NCBI GenBank assembly: GCA_000424365.1
Contig: AUJT01000004.1
Span: forward strand, 95,372 to 159,371
Origin: Lachnospiraceae bacterium NK4A144
GTDB lineage: Bacteria > Bacillota > Clostridia > Lachnospirales > Lachnospiraceae
Length of the DNA: 64,000 bases
Direction: 5' to 3'
Shown: positions 54,833-62,449 of the stretch, in pieces
Numbering within the stretch: the first letter of the stretch is position 1
How the letters are laid out: each line of letters begins with the position of its first letter
Position numbers and translations under genes: made by a program
Notes under the pieces: generated by a model
Database searches by the model: none
Seen by the model: the letters and a program-made list of their open reading frames with translations, nothing else
What the model was told of the DNA's origin: nothing

Positions 54833-55040
54833 CCACGGCGAGGGCAGCTTGTATAGTTATTTCTTGTAGCAATTAGCCGTATGCACTTAGTGAACACGAT
54901 GTCCGAATAGGAAATTTTCGCAAGCTGTTTGAGATGCGAAGCATCGAGTTTTGCGAAAATTTCCGCTCTTATGAGGACACCGCGTGAGCTTAGTGCACTA
55001 CGAGCGCGGAAAGAAATCACTATACAAGTTGTACTCGCCT
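54833..55040. repeat. Structured intergenic element, family B, copy 1
   Basis: The conserved part (about 54870-55005) has GGAAATTTTCGCAA (54910-54923) pairing perfectly with 54951-54964. An apical GATGC/GCATC stem closes a GCGAAGC mini-hairpin, and TGTCC/GGACA plus the CACTTAGTGAAC...GTGAGCTTAGTG loop lie outside it. Outer arms around 54833-54863 and 55011-55040 (AAGAAATNACTATACAAG core) are also inverted. Four stem pairs differ from copy 2 in a compensating way. It lies beyond the terminator of the DPM-like gene. I see nothing in 54702-54832. Confidence 0.85.
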
Positions 55041-55098
55041 GCCACTGTCTGTCCGAGCGCGAAGAAAAATCACTATACAAACTGCCCTCGCCTGCCAC
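55001..55098. repeat. Two-unit direct repeat at the edge of the family B element
   Basis: A unit starting CGAGCGCG and holding AATCACTATACAA and CTCGCCTGCCAC occurs at 55001-55046 and again at 55054-55098, a spacing of 53 bp with roughly 80 percent identity. An inverted relative of it forms the left arm at 54833-54867. Confidence 0.6.
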
Positions 55099-55103
55099 AA
55101 CTT

Positions 55104-55147
55104 ACAGCAAAAACAAAATAACCCCGACGCTTATAAAAACGTCAGGG
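55104..55147 (-). terminator. Terminator of the DPM-like transferase gene
   Basis: On the minus strand CCCTGACG (55140-55147) pairs with CGTCGGGG (55122-55129), one G-T, followed by a T-rich tract. It begins 8 bp after the stop codon. Confidence 0.75.
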
Positions 55148-55154
55148 CTATAAA

Positions 55155-55919
55155 TTAACCTATGAACTTTTTAACCATGTTTTCCGTATAGGAATTTGTC
55201 CAGCGTGTTACTGTGATGCCGCCTCGCTTGCTTGCACGGAAGATCAGTGCCAGTACCTGCTGGAGATACTGCATAGTAACCTTTGAACTGAGCTTTGACT
55301 CACCGCTGGTACGATTCTGGAAAGCATACGGGATCTCGATGATGGAGCTGTATTCACTCATTGCCAGAACTTCGATCATGATCTTCCAGCCAACCGGTCT
55401 GAGATCTGCATTAGCGATACATCCCTTGCGGAACATGAAAAGACCGGAAGTCGGATCACTTACTTTTCTGAGGCACGGAAGAGCGATCTTTCCGATCCAG
55501 CGTGCTGTGCCGGATACAAACTTTCTGTACCAGTTAAGACCGCCGTCATCCCCACCGGGTATCAGTCTGCTGGGGATACAGAAATCTGCGCCTGAACGAA
55601 GTGCTGCATACATAGGGCGAAGGATTGCAGGTGGATGCTGCAGATCCGCGTCCATACATGCAAGAAAATCTCCCTTTGCTATACGGAAGCCTCTGATAAC
55701 TGCCGTAGCCAGACCACTCTCATTAACTCTGTGCTCATAGCGAACACGGTCATTTTCTTCCGAAATCTTCTGAAGAACCTCCGGTGTCTCATCTGTGCTA
55801 TCATCAATAAAAACTATTTCGTATTCAATTCCCTTAAGGGCATCACCGATCTGCTTAACCAGATTCTCTACGTTGCCCTTTTCATTAAAGGTCGGAACGA
55901 CCACTGAAAGCATTTCCAT
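55155..55919 (-). CDS. Dolichol-phosphate-mannose-synthase-like family 2 glycosyltransferase
   Basis: The ~254-residue protein has MLSVVVPTFNEKGNVENLV at the start, VFIDDSTDETPEVLQKI near 36, and the metal site CMDADLQHPPAIL near 86. DPTSGLFMFRKG near 138 and NRTSGESKLSSKVTMQYL near 195 are the DPM1/polyprenyl-phosphate sugar synthase pattern. It lacks the C-terminal membrane helices of GtrB-type proteins. It could make a polyprenyl-phosphate sugar for GT-C enzymes such as those at 31777-33726 and 37260, which is inference. The start at 55919 has AAAGGGAAACAAA before it; a longer frame to 55988 includes the promoter. It is a single-gene unit. Confidence 0.82.
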   Translation of the reverse strand: MEMLSVVVPTFNEKGNVENLVKQIGDALKGIEYEIVFIDDSTDETPEVLQKISEENDRVRYEHRVNESGLATAVIRGFRIAKGDFLACMDADLQHPPAILRPMYAALRSGADFCIPSRLIPGGDDGGLNWYRKFVSGTARWIGKIALPCLRKVSDPTSGLFMFRKGCIANADLRPVGWKIMIEVLAMSEYSSIIEIPYAFQNRTSGESKLSSKVTMQYLQQVLALIFRASKRGGITVTRWTNSYTENMVKKFIG

Positions 55920-55974
55920 TTTGTTTCCCTTTCGGTTGTTTTTTTGTATTTCCCCACTTTGCACAACCTTTTTT

Positions 55975-56002
55975 ATTATAAAGGTCACAAAATATACGTC
56001 AA
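55975..56002 (-). promoter_or_regulatory. Promoter of the DPM-like transferase gene
   Basis: TTGACG (55997-56002) and TATAAT (55975-55980) on the minus strand are 16 bp apart, with a leader of about 50 nt. It excludes the longer reading frame to 55988. Confidence 0.7.
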
Positions 56003-56105
56003 GGATATTATTTCATAAACAGAACACACAAAATCTAGTCAATGTGACTTCGAATCATTATATGATGACACGAATTGCTCCGCTGCTGATCCAGTTCACG
56101 CAATT

Positions 56106-58103
56106 CTACGTAAACGAATTCAGATTTTCCCTGAGTTCCATCATCTTATCTCTGAGTTCCGCTGCCGTTTCAAAATCCAACTCTGCTGCAGCAGCTTTCA
56201 TCTTCTTTTCAACCTTCTTTATGAGTTCCTCAAGTTCCTTCTTATCCATGGATTCAGGATCTTTCTTAAACTCATATTCGCTCTTTGCTACAGACTTTGT
56301 AAGCGAAATAAGATCGCGAACTGCTTTCTTAATGGTCTGCGGCGTGATTCCATGGTCTTCATTGTACTTCTGCTGTATCTCGCGTCTCCTGGCAGTCTCG
56401 TCAAGACATATCCTCATGGAATCCGTCACGGAATCCGCGTACATGATAACATGCCCCTCGGCGTTTCTCGCAGCACGTCCTACAGTCTGGATAAGCGATG
56501 TCGCAGATCTCAAAAATCCCTCTTTATCCGCGTCAAGTATCGCAACCAGCGAAATCTCCGGTATATCCAGACCTTCACGGAGAAGGTTGATACCGACCAA
56601 CACATCAAAAACATCCAGACGCATATCGCGGATTATCTCAGCTCTTTCCAACGTATCAATATCAGAATGAAGGTAACGCACACGTATACCGATCTCTCTT
56701 AAATAGTCCGTAAGCTGTTCAGCCATTTTTTTCGTAAGCGTCGTGACCAGTATCTTATTTTTCTTCTCTATCTCAGTATTTATCTCCTGCACCAGATCAT
56801 CGATCTGACCTGCGGTCGGTCGGACGTCGATCAACGGATCCAGAAGACCCGTCGGTCTTATCAGCTGCTCTGCCCGCAGCAGCTCATGCTCTTTTTCATA
56901 ATCAGCAGGTGTCGCAGAAACAAATAATATCTGATTTATGTGCTGTTCAAATTCATCAAAAGAAAGCGGTCTGTTATCTTTTGCGCTCGGTAAGCGGAAG
57001 CCATATTCCACAAGCGTATTTTTTCTGGAGAGGTTTCCGTTAAACATACCTCCGATCTGCGGGATAGAGATATGGGACTCATCAACAATTATCAGAAAAT
57101 CATCCGGGAAGAAATCCATAAGGGTCGTCGGTGGAGTCCCCGCCGGCATACCGGACATAGGTCCCGTGTAATTTTCGATACCGCTGCAGAAACCTGTCTC
57201 ACGAAGCATCTCCATATCAAAACGGGTTCTCTCGGAAATCCTCTGGGCTTCTATGAGCTTATCCTCCGACCGGAAAAACTTAACTCTTTCTTCCAGCTCT
57301 TTTTCGATGCGTGCGATACCGGCTTCCATCTTTTCCTTGGGCATTACGTAGTGAGAAGCAGGGAAGATAGAAACCTGTCGAAGTTCTTCCTTCGGTTCTC
57401 CGGTAAGGACATCGATCGTTACTATCCTGTCTATCTCATCACCAAAAAACTCTACGCGGATAGCAGTTTCATCTTCTTCCGCTGGGAAGATCTCCAATAC
57501 ATCTCCATGCACACGAAAAGTTCCACGGTGAAAATCCAGATCATTTCTCGTGTACTGTATCCCTATAAGTTCATGAATAACTTCATCCCTGTCCTTCTCC
57601 TGTCCCGGACGCAGAGACACGATCATTGCGAGATAATCATCCGGTGATCCCAGTCCATATATACACGAAACAGAGGCCACGACTATAACATCCCTTCTTT
57701 CGGAAAGCGCGGCTGTAGCCGCAAGTCTTAGCTTATCAATGTTGTCATTTATGGATGAATCCTTTTCTATATACGTATCCGTTGACGGCACATACGCCTC
57801 CGGCTGGTAATAGTCGTAGTAGGACACAAAATACTCTACAGCATTCTCAGGAAAAAACTCTTTAAACTCGCTATAAAGCTGACCTGCCAGAGTTTTATTA
57901 TGTGATATGACAAGCGTTGGTTTATTTAACGCCGCTATGACGTTTGCCATTGTAAAAGTCTTTCCGGAACCGGTAACACCAACCAACGTCTCACACTGGT
58001 TTCCATCCTGAAATCCTTTTACGAGTTTCTCTATAGCCTGGGGCTGATCGCCGGTGGGTTTATATTCGCTGTGCAATTTAAATACGTTATTCTCTTTTCC
58101 CAT
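56106..58103 (-). CDS. uvrB: UvrABC excision nuclease subunit B
   Basis: UvrB verifies damage handed over by UvrA and loads UvrC. The 665-residue protein has [20 protein letters not shown] near 12, Walker [19 protein letters not shown] near 38, the beta-hairpin [21 protein letters not shown] in two parts near 91-111, [15 protein letters not shown] near 340, and the C-terminal UVR motif [17 protein letters not shown] near 640. The separation from uvrA by a transferase gene is unlike the uvrBA operon of B. subtilis. A 7-bp inverted repeat (56072-56106) at the stop has no T run. No SOS box is obvious before it. Confidence 0.96.
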   Translation of the reverse strand: MGKENNVFKLHSEYKPTGDQPQAIEKLVKGFQDGNQCETLVGVTGSGKTFTMANVIAALNKPTLVISHNKTLAGQLYSEFKEFFPENAVEYFVSYYDYYQPEAYVPSTDTYIEKDSSINDNIDKLRLAATAALSERRDVIVVASVSCIYGLGSPDDYLAMIVSLRPGQEKDRDEVIHELIGIQYTRNDLDFHRGTFRVHGDVLEIFPAEEDETAIRVEFFGDEIDRIVTIDVLTGEPKEELRQVSIFPASHYVMPKEKMEAGIARIEKELEERVKFFRSEDKLIEAQRISERTRFDMEMLRETGFCSGIENYTGPMSGMPAGTPPTTLMDFFPDDFLIIVDESHISIPQIGGMFNGNLSRKNTLVEYGFRLPSAKDNRPLSFDEFEQHINQILFVSATPADYEKEHELLRAEQLIRPTGLLDPLIDVRPTAGQIDDLVQEINTEIEKKNKILVTTLTKKMAEQLTDYLREIGIRVRYLHSDIDTLERAEIIRDMRLDVFDVLVGINLLREGLDIPEISLVAILDADKEGFLRSATSLIQTVGRAARNAEGHVIMYADSVTDSMRICLDETARRREIQQKYNEDHGITPQTIKKAVRDLISLTKSVAKSEYEFKKDPESMDKKELEELIKKVEKKMKAAAAELDFETAAELRDKMMELRENLNSFT

Positions 58104-58155
58104 TCGAGCCTCTTCTCAAAAGAAATGAAGTTTTAACAAAATTTCCCGCGATATG

Positions 58156-58194
58156 AAAAAGGACGGGTCAGTATTAATCATACCAAACCCGTCC
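58156..58194 (-). terminator. Terminator of the flavoprotein reductase gene
   Basis: On the minus strand GGACGGGT (58187-58194) pairs with ACCCGTCC (58161-58168), followed by five T (58156-58160). It lies 23 bp after the stop. Confidence 0.85.
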
Positions 58195-58216
58195 CTATAT
58201 GAACATGGTGTTTCTA

Positions 58217-60325
58217 TTACTTATCGCAATACTCTACTGCACTGTCACTTGCTATGCCGCCGAATATAACGATATCAGCTACAGCATTTCCTCCAAGACG
58301 GTTTCCGCCGTGAACTCCACCTGTAACCTCACCTGCTGCGAAGAGACCCGGAATAGGATTTCCGCTCTTATCAATTACCTCAGCCTTGGTGTCGATCTTT
58401 ACACCACCCATGGTATGGTGGATACCGGGTGCGATCTTTATTGCATAGTAAGGAGCTACACTCAGGTCATTATCCATTCCTGTGTCACGCTCAAACTCTG
58501 CATCCTTCTTAGCAGCTACTGCCTTATTCCAGGTATCAAGCGTCTCTGCCAGAGTTGCAGGATCCACATCGATCTGACCTGCAAGATCCTCGATCGTATC
58601 ACCCTGAACTGTGATACCTGTAGATACATACTTTTCAATAGCCTTAAGACCGTCTCTCAGTCTCTGGTCAAAGATGATATACGCATATCCGCCGGTCTGC
58701 TCAAGCTCTGCTGCAGATACCTTATCACGTGTGAGAAGCTCATTTGTAAATCTCTTACCTTCCTGATTTACAAGGATTGCACCGTCGCCTCGAACGCTCT
58801 CTGTGATAAGCATTGAAGTTCCCTGCTCAACTGTCGGATGAAGCTGGATCTGATCAATGTCAACGAGATCAGCGCCTACTTTTTCAGCCATTACAATACC
58901 GTCTCCCATAGCACCCGGAGCACTGGTAGAAACCGTACCCTTAAGGTCAGGACGATACTTAACGATCATATCCTGATTATTACCGAATCCGCCTGTTGCA
59001 AGGATCACAGCTTTTGCATTGATAGTATAGTTAGCTGTCTTTCCTTCAGCCTTTACACCAACAACGGCGCCGTCTTCAAATATAAGATCTGTTGCCTTGG
59101 TCTCATACATAACGTTGATACCAAGCTCATCCATCTTATTCAAAAATCTTGTTACAAGGAAAGCTCCGACACCGGAACCATCCTCCGGAGCATGAATACG
59201 CTGATTTGTAGCACCACCGGAGAAGCTTACCTTCGGAAGAGGTGCTCCGATGGAGTCAAGCCAGTCAATAGCTGCTGCGGACTTCTCAGCCATAATGGTA
59301 ACCAGATCACGGTTGTTGATCTGATGTCCGCCTTCCATTGTATCCTCAATGAAAGTTTCAACAGAATCTTCTATTCCCTGTTCTTTCTGATAATGTGTTT
59401 CTGCTGCATTCATGCCGCCTGTAGCCTTTGTTGTATTACCTCCGGCATAGGGCATCATTTCAAGAACAACTACTTTCTTTCCATTTTCAGTTGCCTTGAT
59501 CGCTGCAGTCATACCTGCGCCGCCGGCACCGACGATACAGATATCAGCATCAACTGTTTCCTCGCTCTTAGGAGCGTTTGCATCCACTGCTTCAGCCTCA
59601 GGAAGCTTGCTGATATCGCAGCCAGCCTGCTTCAGAGCATCCTGTAATGCACGTAAGATTGCCTTACTTGTAACTGTTGCACCAGAAATAGCATCTACAT
59701 TTACAGACTGTGCTGCCAGGATCTTATCCGGAAGCATTGATACTGCAAATGTACCGATATTTTCAGTCTCATGGTCTCCAGTCACATTTAAAGACTCAAT
59801 ATTGTTCTCTGTAACTTCGACCTCAACCTCAACATCGCCGCCGAAACCTTTTGCTGTTCCCTTATAAGTACCCGGGATAAACAGATTTCCGTCAGCAGCC
59901 TTCGGTCCTGATGCCACTTCCTGTCCACCTGCCTCGGCAATAGCCGCTGCCAGTGCCTCTTTTACTGCACCACTTGTAACAGTCGCGCCGGAAACACCAT
60001 CGATCTCCGCACTCTGTGCTGCAAGAATCTGATTTGCAAGCTCCGGGATCGCAGCTCCACCTACATCCGGAGTCTCACCGTCTCCTGTGATAACAGCATT
60101 TGTGATACCACCATTGTCACCAACAGTAAGCTCTAGTGCTACCTTACCGCCAAAACCATCAGCTTCGGCAGTATAAGTTCCCGGTGTATATGCCCCTTCC
60201 GCATTCGCAAACTGCTCTGCCTGCTTATTTGGGTTATACATTGGCTTAATAAATGCCACGGCCAGTAATACGATCACAAATGCCACAACTGCTATTGCAT
60301 CGTAAATCCTTCTTGATTTCTCCAC
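58217..60325 (-). CDS. Fumarate-reductase-like flavoprotein with two FMN-binding domains
   Basis: The 702-residue protein is anchored by one N-terminal helix (IAVVAFVIVLLAVAF, about 10-24) and faces outside. Two FMN-binding domains follow, each ending in the covalent-flavinylation motif: DGVSGATVTSGAV near 115 and DAISGATVTSKAI near 218. The FAD domain starts ADICIVGAGGAGMTAAI near 260. GKRFTNELLTRDKVS, IHHTMGGVKID and HGGNRLGGNAVADIVIFG keep the Arg and His residues that bind C4-dicarboxylates in Fcc3-type fumarate reductases. No haem motif is present, so FMN probably passes electrons. It needs an ApbE transferase, not seen here. The start is GTG with GGAGGATAAGAA upstream. Urocanate or another enoate may be the true substrate. 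Confidence 0.88.
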   Translation of the reverse strand: MEKSRRIYDAIAVVAFVIVLLAVAFIKPMYNPNKQAEQFANAEGAYTPGTYTAEADGFGGKVALELTVGDNGGITNAVITGDGETPDVGGAAIPELANQILAAQSAEIDGVSGATVTSGAVKEALAAAIAEAGGQEVASGPKAADGNLFIPGTYKGTAKGFGGDVEVEVEVTENNIESLNVTGDHETENIGTFAVSMLPDKILAAQSVNVDAISGATVTSKAILRALQDALKQAGCDISKLPEAEAVDANAPKSEETVDADICIVGAGGAGMTAAIKATENGKKVVVLEMMPYAGGNTTKATGGMNAAETHYQKEQGIEDSVETFIEDTMEGGHQINNRDLVTIMAEKSAAAIDWLDSIGAPLPKVSFSGGATNQRIHAPEDGSGVGAFLVTRFLNKMDELGINVMYETKATDLIFEDGAVVGVKAEGKTANYTINAKAVILATGGFGNNQDMIVKYRPDLKGTVSTSAPGAMGDGIVMAEKVGADLVDIDQIQLHPTVEQGTSMLITESVRGDGAILVNQEGKRFTNELLTRDKVSAAELEQTGGYAYIIFDQRLRDGLKAIEKYVSTGITVQGDTIEDLAGQIDVDPATLAETLDTWNKAVAAKKDAEFERDTGMDNDLSVAPYYAIKIAPGIHHTMGGVKIDTKAEVIDKSGNPIPGLFAAGEVTGGVHGGNRLGGNAVADIVIFGGIASDSAVEYCDK

Positions 60326-60366
60326 TTCTTATCCTCCTTTTCCTTTTTATACCCATTAAGCAACAG

Positions 60367-60666
60367 TTAAAGCGGCTTAAATTCATACTTTGAATCAACT
60401 TTTTCAAGGAACATGGCATTCTTACGAAGACGATACACCGAACCACCCACAAGCTCGATAACTTTCGCGCCCTCTTTTGCACATTCGATATACGTTTTAC
60501 AAAGTACGTTAAAAGCATCTTCTTTCATAGGAACCAGGTAATCATGCTTTTCGTGTTCTGTTGAGAGAACCGCAAAGCCCTGTTTATTAAACCTGATGCC
60601 ATAAAGCGTGCAAATCTCGATACCGTTTGTTCCGTCCTCTGAAATACATGTAACCTTAAGTAGCAT
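60367..60666 (-). CDS. Small conserved-looking protein, unknown
   Basis: The 99-residue protein (MLLKVTCISEDGTNGIEIC start) is a soluble alpha/beta protein with no signal or membrane segment. KVIELVGGSVYRLRKNAMF near 70-88 is the only marked block. It overlaps the diguanylate cyclase by 11 bp and lies 41 bp before the flavoprotein, so all three may be one transcript. GGAGGAAGAGAAA precedes the ATG. I recognise no family. Confidence 0.65.
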   Translation of the reverse strand: MLLKVTCISEDGTNGIEICTLYGIRFNKQGFAVLSTEHEKHDYLVPMKEDAFNVLCKTYIECAKEGAKVIELVGGSVYRLRKNAMFLEKVDSKYEFKPL

Positions 60667-62263
60667 TTTCTCTTCCTCCTCTTTCCTGACCTTCGGTTTC
60701 TTTATGATGCTCCTGTTTTATCGAGTACATTTTTGCATCGCCCTCATGTATCAGACTGTCTATGTCCATATCTTTGCCGTTCGACGAAACCTTTCCAATG
60801 CTTACGGATATCCGGCTGTCAGTCTCCCGGAACATATCCTTTACGGAATAGACCATTTTATCGCACTGAGCCTGCAACTCCTCTTCATCGGGAATTCCGT
60901 CGATTATCAGTGCAAATTCATCCCCTCCAAGCCTAAATGCCGTTCCCTGAGGGAATATCTCACACATTGCCTTAGCTGTCCGGCGTAAAACATCATCTCC
61001 TCTATTATGGCCAAAACTGTCATTTATCTCCTTAAAGTGATCGAGATCCATATACAGGAGTGTCAGTGCCCTGCCTTGAAGTTCCTGCACGTAATTATAA
61101 AAGAATCTCCTGTTATAAAGCCCCGTCAGCGGATCAGTGTTCGCAGCCTGCAGTATCTTCTTTTCATAATTACGCTCCATTGTCACATCATGGAGCAGAA
61201 CAAAATAACCTGCGCTGTTAAAGAAATAATCTCTGATCTCCTGCTCGATCACCACATAAATACGTTCTTTTCCGTCAACAACAGTAGTAAATTCCTGACT
61301 TACCGAATGCTTCTTTTCATTAGTTTTTGGTTCTGAAACCGCTGTGAGTTTTTCAGATTTCCATTTCCTGTAATCAAACAGAGCCAGATCCACACCGTCC
61401 ATATGAAAAGCCGCCTGAAAATATGAATTTACCTGCATGGTTTCCCAGTCATTGGTGCATATAAGAAGCGGAAACGGGATGTTTGCAATAAGAAGCGACA
61501 GCTGGATACCAAGATTACTGAAATCCGTAACATTATGCGCCACTCCAACAGTTCCGATCACATCATTATGCTTATCGAATATCGGCGACTTGTAAGTGAT
61601 GAAATGCATCATTCCATCCTTAGTCTTAACCGGTTCCTCAAACACCAATGTCTTTTTTGCCGTCATGACCTCATCTTCGGATTCAAGACACACAAACTCA
61701 CCGGACTCATATTCTTCCGGTGAAATATCCCATATATAGTAATGTCCCCTGCCCTCTATGTCTTCACGTTCCTTATGGACTGTCCGGGCAAAAGTCTTAT
61801 TTACAAGTATATGCGCTCCCTTTTTATCTTTTACCCATACCAGCTCCGGTATGTTGTCTATCGTAGTATATAAATAGGTGTTATAAACCCACTCATAAAC
61901 CTCTGTTTTTATAAGCTTGATAAGCTTTTTAATTCTAAAATTTCTAGCCTCTCGGCTTTCTTCTTTCGGCCACAGCGCTGCGATAAAATCAGGAATCTCA
62001 CGTTCTTCCGTTATATTTTCTATATATACCGGATAGTATCTATAGCACTTGTCCTCAATTTCCCGACACCTTTCAATATCCTCTAAAGATGTCGATATCA
62101 AAATGACAATACTTTCCTTTTCATACTGTATATCATCGCATGAACTCACCGTCCGAATCCGGAATTCTGTGCCTTCGATCCGCGGCACGGAGTTCAGACT
62201 TTCCTCAAGTTCCATGGAATCAGATAGGATATATATAGTTATATCAATATTACCCAGTTTCAT
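60656..62263 (-). CDS. PAS-GGDEF diguanylate cyclase
   Basis: It makes c-di-GMP. The ~535-residue protein has a divergent receiver-like N-terminus (NIDITIYILSDSMELEES) and a PAS domain near 140-260 (WVKDKKGAHILVNKTFA; FITYKSPIFDKHNDVIGTVG). A second PAS-like segment and a C-terminal GGDEF domain follow, with DPLTGLYNRRFF near 375 and an intact RLGGDEFALI near 455. The inhibitory RxxD site five residues before GGDEF is absent (PQGTAF instead). There are no membrane helices. The start at 62263 has GGGGAG upstream; a longer frame to 62329 lacks support. An adjacent motility locus makes regulation of swimming plausible. Confidence 0.88.
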   Translation of the reverse strand: MKLGNIDITIYILSDSMELEESLNSVPRIEGTEFRIRTVSSCDDIQYEKESIVILISTSLEDIERCREIEDKCYRYYPVYIENITEEREIPDFIAALWPKEESREARNFRIKKLIKLIKTEVYEWVYNTYLYTTIDNIPELVWVKDKKGAHILVNKTFARTVHKEREDIEGRGHYYIWDISPEEYESGEFVCLESEDEVMTAKKTLVFEEPVKTKDGMMHFITYKSPIFDKHNDVIGTVGVAHNVTDFSNLGIQLSLLIANIPFPLLICTNDWETMQVNSYFQAAFHMDGVDLALFDYRKWKSEKLTAVSEPKTNEKKHSVSQEFTTVVDGKERIYVVIEQEIRDYFFNSAGYFVLLHDVTMERNYEKKILQAANTDPLTGLYNRRFFYNYVQELQGRALTLLYMDLDHFKEINDSFGHNRGDDVLRRTAKAMCEIFPQGTAFRLGGDEFALIIDGIPDEEELQAQCDKMVYSVKDMFRETDSRISVSIGKVSSNGKDMDIDSLIHEGDAKMYSIKQEHHKETEGQERGGRENAT

Positions 62264-62374
62264 TCTAAAGCTCCCCTGCTGCGATCTGATACAAACTGCC
62301 CATGCCACTATATGTGTTTGTATCGGCATATTTATGTCGGAATAACATATATTTTTTTGTATTTTTTACGCATC

Positions 62375-62411
62375 AAAAAGGGCTGCACTCTCTGTTACGA
62401 AAGTGCAGCCC
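62375..62411 (-). terminator. Terminator of the large secreted protein gene
   Basis: AGTGCAGCCC (62402-62411) pairs with GGGCTGCACT (62380-62389), followed on the minus strand by five T (62375-62379). It starts about 40 bp after the stop. Confidence 0.85.
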
Positions 62412-62449
62412 CCGGCTTATTCACATGATCTACTTTTTACACAAAATCT

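Noticed and set aside
55001-55098. CRISPR-like direct repeats
   Set aside because: Only two diverged units, no regular short spacers and no cas genes.
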